DNA from: Fimbriimonadaceae bacterium
GTDB taxonomy: Bacteria; Armatimonadota; Fimbriimonadia; Fimbriimonadales; Fimbriimonadaceae
NCBI GenBank assembly: GCA_026129685.1
Contig: JAHCHO010000001.1
Location: forward strand, 455,836 to 519,835
Length of the DNA: 64,000 nucleotides
Direction: 5' to 3'
The translations under genes and the position numbers were made by a program. The stretch's first letter is position 1; the number at the start of each line of letters is the position of its first letter. A model generated the notes under the pieces. That model was given only the letters and a program-made list of their open reading frames with translations. It was not told the origin of the DNA and ran no database searches. Below, piece after piece: positions 55,006 through 63,837 of this stretch.

Positions 55006-56054
55006 GGCTTCTCGGGCTTGCCGCTCAGTTCGTCGATGATCCCTTGGCGCCGCTCGGCGGCGTTCTGCGCGTCCAGCCGGCCGACGAACAGCATGATCTT
55101 GCCGCCGTCCGGAAGGGCTTCCTTGATGAGCTTGCCCGCTTCCCGGCCCGCCTTGTAGTTGTTGGTGCCGATATAGCAGATCCGGTTGCTCTCGGGCGCG
55201 TCCGAGTCTTGCGTCACGACCGCCATCTTCTCGGCCGCCTTGTCGAGCATCTGTTTCTGGTTGGCGGGGTCGATCGGGCTGATCGCCATGCCCTGCGTGC
55301 CCTTCGCCATGAGCGCTTCCACGATCCGCTGCTGGTCGGCGGGGGTCCCGTCGGGCGGCATCTGGAACTCGCAGTCGGCGTTGAACTCGGGTTTGGCCGC
55401 ATTGATGCCGGCCTGGGCGATCTTCCAGAAGTCGGACACGTTGTTCGTCACGAACGCGATCTTCACGCTGTCGGCGTTCGGCTTGAAGTTGGACTGGGCG
55501 CCGCCTTTGAGCCGAGCGTTGAGTTCGTCCCAGAACTTCTGCGCGTCCGCTTGCTTGATCGCCATTGTCGGGACCTCGATGACCTTGCTCGCGGGAACCG
55601 CCGACTTGTCGCCGCGAACGATTGCGGACAGCAACCGCACCGATTCGTAGCCGAACTGGTAAGGCTGCTGGACGATGGTGCCGTAGATCTGTCCGTCGAT
55701 CACGCCTTGGAGGGTGTCCGCCTCTTCGTCGAAGCACACGATCTTGACGCTGCCCGCCCGGGTCGAGCCCTTGACCGCCGACAGGATCGCCGGGCCGTTG
55801 TACGACCAGAGGCCGACGAGCATCGCCAAGTCGGGCTCTTTGATGAGCGCGTCCTCTGCGTTCTGCTTCGCGCGGGCGTGGTCGGCGAGGTCCGTCCTCG
55901 TGTCGAGAATCGTCCACTTTCCGGCTTCGATCGCGCCGGTCTCCTTGTTCGCGGCCGTCCCGGACCCTGCGCTCTCCTCCTTGGGAGAGCAACCCGCGAC
56001 GACACCAAAACCGATGACCGCGACCGCGGCCCACACCGTTCGAGAGGTCTTCAT
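55002..56054 (-). CDS. Sugar/nucleoside-binding lipoprotein of ABC importer
   Basis: Periplasmic-binding-protein type 1 (RbsB-like) of 350 aa. The lipobox FGVVAGC22 makes it a lipoprotein. Ligand-fold blocks are VKIAFVTNNVSDFWKIAQAG, GTPADQQRIVEALMAKGTQG and MAISPIDPANQKQMLDKAAE. VTQDSDAPESNRICYIGTNN completes the set and is highly typical. First gene of the operon binding protein-ATPase-permease-hydrolase. All four genes are joined by 4-nt overlaps. Confidence 0.92.
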   Translation of the reverse strand: MKTSRTVWAAVAVIGFGVVAGCSPKEESAGSGTAANKETGAIEAGKWTILDTRTDLADHARAKQNAEDALIKEPDLAMLVGLWSYNGPAILSAVKGSTRAGSVKIVCFDEEADTLQGVIDGQIYGTIVQQPYQFGYESVRLLSAIVRGDKSAVPASKVIEVPTMAIKQADAQKFWDELNARLKGGAQSNFKPNADSVKIAFVTNNVSDFWKIAQAGINAAKPEFNADCEFQMPPDGTPADQQRIVEALMAKGTQGMAISPIDPANQKQMLDKAAEKMAVVTQDSDAPESNRICYIGTNNYKAGREAGKLIKEALPDGGKIMLFVGRLDAQNAAERRQGIIDELSGKPEKP

Positions 56055-56064
56055 AGCGCCGACG

Positions 56065-56574
56065 CTATGATTTCGCGGCTTGCGGAACGTCGTCCTGCAA
56101 AGGCCCTAGCGCCGGTGCTCGCCACGATTCCAGCCCATAGAGCCACATGATGACCGCGTCCTCCCGGTTGTCAGGGTAGTAGCGCTTGCGGAGGCCGACC
56201 GACGCGTAGCCGAGGTTCTCGTACATGCGGATCGCCGCCTCGTTTCCGGCGCGCACCTCGAGGGTGGAGCAGGCCAGACCCTCGTCCCGCCCTTCCTCCA
56301 GAAGGCGCACCATCAACCTCTTGGCGATGCCGCGCCGACGATGGTCCGGGTGGACGGCCACGGTGGTCACGTGCAGTTCGTCGATCACCCGCCAAGCCCC
56401 GCCATAGCCCACGACGTTCCCGTCGCCGATCGCGACCAGGAACGTGGACTCCCGGTTGACCAACTCGTTCCGGAAGCTCTGCTCGCTCCAGGGCGAGGTG
56501 TTGCAGAGGGCCTCGATCTCGAGGATCGCGGGCAGGTGTCTTTCTTGAAGGGCCTCGAAACGGAGGATCTTCAC
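56065..56574 (-). CDS. rimI: Ribosomal-protein-alanine N-acetyltransferase
   Basis: RimI-type GNAT of 169 aa, acetylating the N terminus of ribosomal protein S18 or similar. NTSPWSEQSFRNELVNRES near residue 26 and VTTVAVHPDHRRRGIAKRLM (acetyl-CoA loop, R-R-x-G-I-A) fit the family. The C-terminal LEVRAGNEAAIRMYENLGYA then VGLRKRYYPDNREDAVIMW is diagnostic of RimI. The start ATG overlaps the stop of livF (ATGA). The tsaB/tsaD partners often found with rimI are not here. Confidence 0.88.
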   Translation of the reverse strand: MKILRFEALQERHLPAILEIEALCNTSPWSEQSFRNELVNRESTFLVAIGDGNVVGYGGAWRVIDELHVTTVAVHPDHRRRGIAKRLMVRLLEEGRDEGLACSTLEVRAGNEAAIRMYENLGYASVGLRKRYYPDNREDAVIMWLYGLESWRAPALGPLQDDVPQAAKS

Positions 56575-57272
56575 CCGCCCAGGTAGGCCTCCTTGACCTT
56601 CGGGTTGGAGAGGAGGTTCTTGCCCGTGTCGCTCAGGACGATCGTGCCCGTCTCGAGCACGTAAGCTCGGTTCGCGATCTCCAGCGCTCGGTTGGCGTTC
56701 TGTTCGACGAGCAGCACGGTCGTCCCGTCTCGGTTGATCTCCTCGACGATCTTGAAGATTTCCATCACCAGGTTGGGCGCAAGGCCGAGACTGGGTTCGT
56801 CCAAGAGGAGCAGTTGTGGGCGAGACATCAGGGCGCGTCCGATCGCCAGCATCTGTTGTTCGCCGCCGCTCAGGGTGCCCGCGCTCTGCTTGAGCCGTTC
56901 CCGCAAACGAGGGAAACGGTCCATCACCTTGTCCATGTCCGCCGCGATCTCCCCGTCCTTGCGCGTGTAGGCGCCCAGTTGGAGGTTCTCGTACAGCGTC
57001 ATGTTCGTGAAGATTCGCCGCCCCTCCGGAGACTGGCTGATGCCCATTTTCAGGATGTCGTGGGGGGCGGTGTGGACCAAGTCCGCGCCTTTATAGCCGA
57101 TGGTGCCGGTTCTCGGCCGCAACAGGCCGCTGATCGTGCGGAGCAAAGTGCTCTTGCCCGCGCCGTTCGAGCCGATGATCGAGACCACCTCGCCCTGCTC
57201 CACGTGGATCGTCACGTCCTTGAGGGCGTGGATCGCCCCGTAGTACACATTGATGCCTTGGATGCTGAGCAT
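56571..57272 (-). CDS. livF: Branched-chain amino acid ABC transporter ATPase
   Basis: LivF-type ATPase of 233 aa. INVYYGAIHALKDVTIHVEQ leads to Walker A IIGSNGAGKSTLLRTISG. The LivF-specific SQSPEGRRIFTNMTLYENLQ, signature LSGGEQQMLAIGRAL and Walker B LLLLDEPSLGLAPNL all fit. In most genomes it sits with livG, livH, livM and a binding protein; none is adjacent here, so it must work with components encoded elsewhere or be an orphan. It is translationally coupled to rimI. Confidence 0.88.
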   Translation of the reverse strand: MLSIQGINVYYGAIHALKDVTIHVEQGEVVSIIGSNGAGKSTLLRTISGLLRPRTGTIGYKGADLVHTAPHDILKMGISQSPEGRRIFTNMTLYENLQLGAYTRKDGEIAADMDKVMDRFPRLRERLKQSAGTLSGGEQQMLAIGRALMSRPQLLLLDEPSLGLAPNLVMEIFKIVEEINRDGTTVLLVEQNANRALEIANRAYVLETGTIVLSDTGKNLLSNPKVKEAYLGG

Positions 57273-57338
57273 GGTCTCGTCCGCTCGGCGCGGTGGGTCA
57301 CTTGTACCCGATCCGCCCGGCTTGTTCGGCGGATGCGG

Positions 57339-59675
57339 TCATCCGGCGGTGAGATCGCGGCGGGAGGCGAGGGCCACCGAAGCCACGATGAACGCTTCTT
57401 CCACGAACGGATCGGCCAGGTACCGGAGGGCCGGCAGTTTGCCCGTCGCTGCCAGCATCTCGACGGCCGCCCGCTCGTCGCCCGAGGAGAACAGCCCCAG
57501 CGCGTCGTTGAGTTCGGGGTGGACGCGCATCGCCGGGCGCAACGTTTCGAGCAGCACCTGGTCGCGCGCCATGCCGTCCATGACGAACAGGCGATAGGCC
57601 TCCGTTTCGCACACCAGCATCCGCGCGACGCCGAGCAAGCACCGGCGCCGCGTGATGATCGAAACGCTCTGGCGGGCCTCCTCCATGATCTTGGGAATGT
57701 CGCTGGGTTCCCCCACGCACCCAAGGGCGTAGGCGACTTCGCTGGCCGCCTCGTCGTCGTACCAGTCCAACGATTGGCGCAGGAACGGGATCGCTTGGGT
57801 GAGTTCCAGTTCGGAGACCGCTTCCGCCGCCGCGATGCGGACGCTGGGATGGGGGTCGTAGAGCGCTTCGCAGATGGCGTCGGAAGCGTCTCGCGCGCCC
57901 AGAATCCGCAGGGCTTGGAGCGCGGCGCGCCGCAAATCGGGGTCCCCCGGTTGGGCGGCCGCCGCCGTCAGGGGCGTGATTGCGCGCGCGTCGCCGATCC
58001 GGCCGAGGGCCTTGGCCGAAGCCCGCCGAAGCAACGAGCGCGGGCTGTTGAGGAATCGGGTCAGCACCTCGACCGCGTTCGATCCTCCCAGTTCGCCGAG
58101 GGCCTCGATCGTCTCTTCTTCCACGAGATCGGGGTGGAACTCCAGCATGTGGACGATCTCGTCCACGCCTCGGGGATCGCGCAACTTCGCCAGGGCGGTG
58201 GCCGCCTGCCGCCGTACCCGGGGCGAGGGATCGTGCAGCGCTTTCGCCACCTCCGACGAGGCGAGCGCGTAGTTCTCGTGGGCGACGTCCCGGATCGCCG
58301 TCTCGCGGCTCGCCGCGTCCGTGCTCGCGGTGAATCGTTTGAAGGCTTGGGCGCCCTTGGGCGACACGCGCCGCAGATGGCTGAGGGTTTCCCGCAACGA
58401 CCGAGAACCCGCCTCCTTGACGCCCGCCAAGAACAACAGGCTCGCGAAGCGGACCCCCATCGAAGCGAGGAACACGACCTTGTACGCGATTTCAGGGTCG
58501 TACGCGCCGCGCAGTCCGCGCATCAGCGTGGCGCCCAACAACGGCGCGAGGCCGCCGACCACCGCTTGGGTCGCCATCCCCGCCCCGATGTAGTTGGCCC
58601 GATCCTCGGGCTTGGCGGTGGCGAGGAGCAGGTTGAACTGGGTCGTCGCGATGCCGCCCCATATGGCGCCCGTGAACAGGTGCCCGCAGATGAGGATGAT
58701 CGAACTGCGGGTGACCTGGTCCGGGTGGCAGAACAGCCACATCGCCGGCGTCAGCACCAAGCCGACCCCGAGAATCGCGAGAAGGGGCTTGTTGCCGTAT
58801 TTGTCCGCCAGGAAACCCCACATCCCTGCCGTCACGGTGAGGGACACCGCGTGGGAGATCCCCATCAGCTGCAGGGTCGTGAACGGCAGTCCCAGCGTCT
58901 CGAGGGCGAAGGCGCTGAACAGGTTGCCCGCAAACCCCTGACCCGCGATAAAGAACACGAAGAACACCAGAACCTTGCGGAAAGAGCGGTCCGCAAAGGG
59001 CGCTTTGATCGCCGCGACGCCGTCGCGCAGGCTTTGGCGGATCGGGTTCTCGCGGGGAATGTCCCGCATCCGCATGTAGAAGAAGAAGCTGACGAACGCG
59101 CAGACGCTCCCCAGCCCGAAGATCGTGGCGAACCCGGCCGGTTCTTGGCCGATCTTCTTGAAGTGATCGATCAGCAGACCGCCGACCAGACCGACCACCG
59201 ATCCGACGGCGGTCAGAATGGCCGTGCGACGGCTGAAGAACCACCCGCGCGAACTGGCCGGCACCATCTCCGCGATCCAGTCGCTGTAGATCGGGTTGAT
59301 CACCATCACCGAGGCCGAACCGAGGAGAACGCAGATGGCGAGTAACCACAGTCGCGCATCGTTCGAGATCGCCACCAACGGCAGGAAGACCACCGGAATG
59401 TACAGCAGCCTCCAGAGGAAACCGCCGGGGGTGATGAAGCGCTTGAAGCTGGTGAAACCGCGTCCCCAGATCGCGCCGGGTATCTGCAGGATGCCGAGGA
59501 GGCTCGGGATCGCGCTCAGGAGGCCGATCCAAAGGTCGTCGCCATGCAGCAACTTGATGAAGCCGACGAGGAACGAGCCGCCGAGAAGGGTTCCGAACGA
59601 GGACGAAAACGCGCCGTCCAGGTTCGCGTAGCGAAGCGTCTTGAGGTTATCGAGGCGCGAGGGACGTTCCGGCAT
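57339..59675 (-). CDS. MFS transporter fused to HEAT repeats
   Basis: Protein of 778 aa. Residues about 15-420 form a 12-helix MFS-like transporter (SFLVGFIKLLHGDDLWIGLL, PIYSDWIAEMVPASSRGWFF with the loop-like RRTAILTAVGSVVGLVGG, and WGFLADKYGNKPLLAILGVG). Residues about 440-750 are HEAT/PBS-lyase-like repeats (EVAKALHDPSPRVRRQAATA, ALGELGGSNAVEVLTRFLNS, RRASAKALGRIGDARAITPL). The soluble repeat domain probably faces the cytoplasm and binds a partner. The start is ATG at 59675, chosen because upstream codons are low-complexity. Substrate unknown. Confidence 0.85.
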   Translation of the reverse strand: MPERPSRLDNLKTLRYANLDGAFSSSFGTLLGGSFLVGFIKLLHGDDLWIGLLSAIPSLLGILQIPGAIWGRGFTSFKRFITPGGFLWRLLYIPVVFLPLVAISNDARLWLLAICVLLGSASVMVINPIYSDWIAEMVPASSRGWFFSRRTAILTAVGSVVGLVGGLLIDHFKKIGQEPAGFATIFGLGSVCAFVSFFFYMRMRDIPRENPIRQSLRDGVAAIKAPFADRSFRKVLVFFVFFIAGQGFAGNLFSAFALETLGLPFTTLQLMGISHAVSLTVTAGMWGFLADKYGNKPLLAILGVGLVLTPAMWLFCHPDQVTRSSIILICGHLFTGAIWGGIATTQFNLLLATAKPEDRANYIGAGMATQAVVGGLAPLLGATLMRGLRGAYDPEIAYKVVFLASMGVRFASLLFLAGVKEAGSRSLRETLSHLRRVSPKGAQAFKRFTASTDAASRETAIRDVAHENYALASSEVAKALHDPSPRVRRQAATALAKLRDPRGVDEIVHMLEFHPDLVEEETIEALGELGGSNAVEVLTRFLNSPRSLLRRASAKALGRIGDARAITPLTAAAAQPGDPDLRRAALQALRILGARDASDAICEALYDPHPSVRIAAAEAVSELELTQAIPFLRQSLDWYDDEAASEVAYALGCVGEPSDIPKIMEEARQSVSIITRRRCLLGVARMLVCETEAYRLFVMDGMARDQVLLETLRPAMRVHPELNDALGLFSSGDERAAVEMLAATGKLPALRYLADPFVEEAFIVASVALASRRDLTAG

Positions 59676-59775
59676 GGGCGGCCCTTCGATTGTGACAACA
59701 TCGGACCCGCCGGATGAACCATCGAGGTCGGAAGGCCGGTGCGACCCTTGATCGTGCCCGGCGTAGAATGCGGCG

Positions 59776-60597
59776 TTGACCGAAGCCGAACGATTCCGCG
59801 CCCTGGTCGATCTCAACGTCCGCGACCTGTTGCGGGCGTACAAGCTGGAGCGCGCCTCCCGGTTCCTCGGTTGGGCGGCGAGGGTCCCGGCCGCTCGGTT
59901 CGCCCGGGACGTTATCGCGTTTGACCGAGTGGTGGGCGACGAGGGTTTGGTCGCCGCCGGCCGGTTCGTCCTTGACCGATTCTCCGGGTCTCTGAGCCTT
60001 CACGGGTTGGACGCCGTGCCATTATCGGGACCGATCCTCGTTGTCTGCAACCACCCCGGCATGGTGGACGCGATGGCGGTCTGGGTGGCCCTCGGGCGCG
60101 AGGACCTCAAGATCATCGCCGCCGACCGAGATCTGTTGCGGCTGTTGCCCCAGATCGGCCGCCATCTCCTGCTCATCGAACCGGGTTCCAGTCGGGTGAT
60201 TCGCGACGCGACCGACCACCTCAAGGCGGGCGGCGCGCTTCTCACGTTTCCCGCCGGGCAGATCGAACCCGATCCGAACTTGGGCGACGCTTCGCCCGAA
60301 GTGGGCACAACGTGGTCCGCCGGCTACGCCGCCATCGCTCGGCGGGCTCCGGGGTGTCGGGTGGTGCCGGCGGCGGTCCGGGGCGTCGTCTCGGCGACGG
60401 CCGTTCGCAACCCGTTGCTCGGCTACTTGGCGAGTCCTGCCGACCGGGCCTGGGCGGCCGCCACCCTTCAGATCATGGTCCCCTCGTACCGCCGGGTCGC
60501 CGTGACGGTCGCCTTCGGACGACCCCTTGCGGCGGGAGACGGCTTGGTGGTCGAGGTCGAACGCGCGATGCGGGACCTCCTCGCGCCGCCCGCCTGA
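59776..60597 (+). CDS. PlsC-like acyltransferase
   Basis: Acyltransferase of 273 aa of the lysophosphatidic acid acyltransferase superfamily. The catalytic HX4D is in VVCNHPGMVDAMAVW, the family second motif resembles LEPGSSR (LLIEPGSSRVIRD), and the third is LLTFPAGQIEPDP (FPEG-like, with Ala). Membrane helices are weak, so it may be peripheral. The start is TTG at 59776. It may acylate a glycerolipid or another substrate. Confidence 0.75.
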   Translation: MTEAERFRALVDLNVRDLLRAYKLERASRFLGWAARVPAARFARDVIAFDRVVGDEGLVAAGRFVLDRFSGSLSLHGLDAVPLSGPILVVCNHPGMVDAMAVWVALGREDLKIIAADRDLLRLLPQIGRHLLLIEPGSSRVIRDATDHLKAGGALLTFPAGQIEPDPNLGDASPEVGTTWSAGYAAIARRAPGCRVVPAAVRGVVSATAVRNPLLGYLASPADRAWAAATLQIMVPSYRRVAVTVAFGRPLAAGDGLVVEVERAMRDLLAPPA

Positions 60598-60605
60598 CCC
60601 AGACG

Positions 60606-61199
60606 TCACGATTCGGTGGGCGACACGAGCGGCTCGATCTTCGGCAATCGATGGGCCCGGAGGGCGGGAAGGGCTTCCTCGGAACCGGGCACGACCAGCA
60701 TCAGGTCGCGGTGCGTCCCCCGAAAGAACCCCTGCTCGACCGCGTGCTCCAGCAAGGCGATCAAGGGATCGTAGTACCCGGAGACGTTCACCAACCCGAT
60801 CGGCTTGGCGTGGATGCCGAGCTGCGCCCACGTCAACACCTCGAACAACTCCTCAAAGGTGCCGATTCCCCCGGGAAGCGCGAGGAACGCGTCCGAAAGC
60901 TCCGACATCAGCGCCTTGCGCTCGTGCATCGTGCGCACGACCCGCAAATCCGTCAGCGAGCGGTGCGCGATCTCCGGCGCCGCCAACCGCTCGGTGATCA
61001 CGCCGATCGCCTCTCCGCCGCCCGCGAGCACCGCGTCGGCGATCACGCCCATCAAGCCGACCGACCCTCCGCCGAACACGAGACCGACCCGCTCCGCCGC
61101 CAACCGTTCCCCGAGTTCGGTCGCCACCCGGCGAAAGGACGGATCGACCCCCGCCTTGGAGCCGCAGAAGACGCACACGCGCCGCAAAGCTCTAGCCAC
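60606..61199 (-). CDS. LOG-family protein (cytokinin-activating-like hydrolase)
   Basis: Lysine-decarboxylase-like/LOG protein of 197 aa, which releases the base from nucleoside 5'-monophosphates. VCVFCGSKAGVDPSF starts the fold; VFGGGSVGLMGVIADAVLAG and the catalytic LALPGGIGTFEELFEVLTW (PGGxGTxxE) are complete, with MHERKALM before it. The start GTG at 61199 lies within the last codons of the upstream esterase gene (8-nt overlap). Confidence 0.9.
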   Translation of the reverse strand: MARALRRVCVFCGSKAGVDPSFRRVATELGERLAAERVGLVFGGGSVGLMGVIADAVLAGGGEAIGVITERLAAPEIAHRSLTDLRVVRTMHERKALMSELSDAFLALPGGIGTFEELFEVLTWAQLGIHAKPIGLVNVSGYYDPLIALLEHAVEQGFFRGTHRDLMLVVPGSEEALPALRAHRLPKIEPLVSPTES

Positions 61200-63648
61200 G
61201 CCAGGCGATCTCCCCGTTCGCCACCGACCAGTCGTTCCCAAAAAAGCCCGCCGCGAGGATTCCCTTGGTGCCGGCCGTCCAAACCGTGTCGTCGAAGAGC
61301 AAGAGATCGGGATAGGACGCGCCCGACACGAAGATCGGAAGCCGGTCCATCGAGCGCAGACCGGGGAGACCCGTTCCCGCAAAGGCCACCACGCTGGCGG
61401 TGTCGCTGTCCGGTCGAGGTCGCACGAACAGGCACGCCAGCCCGTCGCCCTTGACCGACCGATCTCCGACTCGAACCTGCTTCCGATCCACCTGCACCGG
61501 CCCAGCCCCGAGCAGGGTCGTCCAAGCGCCGTTGGTCTCGGAATTCCCGTAGAGCACCACGGTGCGATCGGCGTAGTCCCGCGCGTTGAAGGCCGTGTCC
61601 GGGACCACGTCGAAGCTCCCGTTTCCCCGGTACCAAAACTGCTCGGCGTCGAATCGCGCCTTGCGCAACGCCCAGCGATTCTCCTCCGCGTTCCCCTTCG
61701 TGCCGTAGACAAGGACGGCCTGACGACGCATCTCCTCCTTCAGCGGTCCGCCTCGGTGGGGACCCTTGAGGGTATCGGCGGGCCGAGGGCCGATCGCCCA
61801 CTTGCCGTCCTTCTTCTCGAACCAGATCGCGGTCACGCCGACGGGCCAGGGAATATTCTCGGTTGTGTCCCCGTCGATCGTCACCTTGAGGGGAGATCCC
61901 GGCGCCAGGCCGTCCAGGTGGAAGGCCAGGGCGTCGCAGTTCTCGGTGGTCCCGGTGAAGCGCCGGGAAAGGGGGTCGAGCAAAAAGGTGACCGTCGTCG
62001 GCGCAAGCGCCTTTGTCTGCCGCATCACCTCGATCCAATGGTGCCTCGCCGAGATCGCCGGATTGACCGTCGTGAAGCGCACCTCGCGCACGTCCTCCAG
62101 TGCGGGCAGACGTCGCCGCGCGAAGAAATCCATCATCGGCGCGAAGTCCATGCACTCCGCTCCCGGCTCGTCCGACGTCTCGTACCAGTGACCCTGCCCG
62201 GGCTCTTCGTGGAAGCGGAAGTCCTTGTGGAACTCGCTCAGTCGCCTCGCCATCTCGCGGGGTTCGCTGACCGGAACCGTCTCGTCCGCCCCGCCGTGCA
62301 GGATGAACACGCCGAGCGGCGCGAGGTTCTGAAGGCGCAACAGCGTGTCGCTTGGAGCGGACGCGCGCACCAGCATCGCCTCGATCGGGTCGGGTTCGGC
62401 GATCCGCACGCCGCCCCCGTAAGTGAAGAAGCTGATCCATCCCGCGCAGGGTCCGATCGCCGCGAACCGGCCGGGGTAGGTCACCCCCAGTTGCCAGGTG
62501 CCGTGCCCGCCCATCGAGTGGCCGGTGAGGTAAATCCGCGAGGAATCGGGTTTATAGACCGCCCTCGCGGCCTCGAGCGCCTCCATCGCGTCCATCCGGC
62601 CCCACTCCTCCCAGTCGAAGCCGTACGGCCGCCGGTTGGTCGGGCAGACGATGTCCGCCCAGCTCTTCTGGCCGTACGCCGAGGCTTGCCCGATCGCCTC
62701 GACGCTCGCCCCGTGGACCGAGAGGATCATCGCGTTGCCCGCTTCGCTCCGCGCTGCCGCCGGCATCACCGCGTAGTACTGGACGCTCCCGTCGATCCCG
62801 CTGACGAAGGTCCGCTTCAGGACGTCGGTGGGACGCTTGGCGGCGAGCTTCACCGTGGCCTCGTCCAGCACCCGTCGCGCGCTGCCCTCCATGCGGATCA
62901 ACTGGACCCTAACCTCGACCTCCCCCGGCGACTCGACCTCGAGCGGCGGTAGATCGAAGCCGACCTTGCGCGTCGCCATCGGCGGAATCGGGCCGAGAGG
63001 GGCGAGGGCCGTGCGGTCTTCTCCGATCACGGTTCGGATCGCGAGGTTCGTCGCCGCTTGGTCGGTCGCGTTGACCACCGGCACCGCGCCGAGGAGCTTC
63101 TTTCGCTCGCCCAAAACGTAATCGGGCAGCGTCCAGTCCGCGTCGAGGAGCGACTGCGGCTTGGCGAGCGGCTCGATCGCCACCTTGAGCCGCCCCCGCC
63201 CGACCTGGAACAACAGGTCGTTGGTGCCTTTCTTGAGTTCGATCGGCACCCGCAGGTAGCCGAAACCGTAGGGGTCCCCCGTCCGAGGCTCTCCGTTCAC
63301 GTAGGCCACATTGTGCCCGGTGGCGGCGAGGATGACCTTCCGCTTCTCCTTCGACTCGTAGGCGACGTAGGCGTACCCCCCGCGCATCTCCGGCCCCGAG
63401 AACGAGCCGTCGGGTCCCGACTCGACCGCCTTCCACGTGCGCGGCTCGCGTCCCGGCACCGGCACCGTGTCGCCCGCCTTGGGCGCCCTGAACTCGCCGC
63501 GCACGATCTGCGCGACGATCGCGTCCGTCTGGATCGCCGCACGTCCGTAGGTCCCGACGGACGGGACGACGAGCCCCTTCGTCAGACTCTCGGGGGCGTC
63601 TTGCGCGATCGCCAGGACCGACGAGAGCATCAGCGCCGAAAACAGCAT
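61192..63648 (-). CDS. Large secreted alpha/beta-hydrolase (esterase/peptidase)
   Basis: Protein of 818 aa with a signal peptide (MLFSALMLSSVLAIAQ). The N-terminal 300 residues are beta-rich with a GHNVAYVNGEPRTGDPYGFG block. The hydrolase domain (about 310-590) has the nucleophile in YLTGHSMGGHGTWQLG, an acid in ILHGGADETVPV and the His in GQGHWYE. The arrangement resembles prolyl oligopeptidase-like carboxylesterases. The last 200 residues are beta-rich. Substrate unknown. The start at 63648 is used because longer frames lack a signal peptide. It is coupled to the LOG gene. Confidence 0.82.
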   Translation of the reverse strand: MLFSALMLSSVLAIAQDAPESLTKGLVVPSVGTYGRAAIQTDAIVAQIVRGEFRAPKAGDTVPVPGREPRTWKAVESGPDGSFSGPEMRGGYAYVAYESKEKRKVILAATGHNVAYVNGEPRTGDPYGFGYLRVPIELKKGTNDLLFQVGRGRLKVAIEPLAKPQSLLDADWTLPDYVLGERKKLLGAVPVVNATDQAATNLAIRTVIGEDRTALAPLGPIPPMATRKVGFDLPPLEVESPGEVEVRVQLIRMEGSARRVLDEATVKLAAKRPTDVLKRTFVSGIDGSVQYYAVMPAAARSEAGNAMILSVHGASVEAIGQASAYGQKSWADIVCPTNRRPYGFDWEEWGRMDAMEALEAARAVYKPDSSRIYLTGHSMGGHGTWQLGVTYPGRFAAIGPCAGWISFFTYGGGVRIAEPDPIEAMLVRASAPSDTLLRLQNLAPLGVFILHGGADETVPVSEPREMARRLSEFHKDFRFHEEPGQGHWYETSDEPGAECMDFAPMMDFFARRRLPALEDVREVRFTTVNPAISARHHWIEVMRQTKALAPTTVTFLLDPLSRRFTGTTENCDALAFHLDGLAPGSPLKVTIDGDTTENIPWPVGVTAIWFEKKDGKWAIGPRPADTLKGPHRGGPLKEEMRRQAVLVYGTKGNAEENRWALRKARFDAEQFWYRGNGSFDVVPDTAFNARDYADRTVVLYGNSETNGAWTTLLGAGPVQVDRKQVRVGDRSVKGDGLACLFVRPRPDSDTASVVAFAGTGLPGLRSMDRLPIFVSGASYPDLLLFDDTVWTAGTKGILAAGFFGNDWSVANGEIAWRG

Positions 63649-63837
63649 GGCGGGCAGTGTACCGAGACGCCGGGACCTCCCTAGAAAGCCCCGGCCGAGC
63701 CCGGACGCCGATTTCGGGACGTCCGGACGCAGATCGCCCCCCTCTCGCGGAGCGTTCTTGGGAGGCGATTCGACGGGCATGCCCGTCCTGACCTTGGCGA
63801 CCCAGGTCTGCTAGTTCACGCGGCCGAACTCCCCGGT

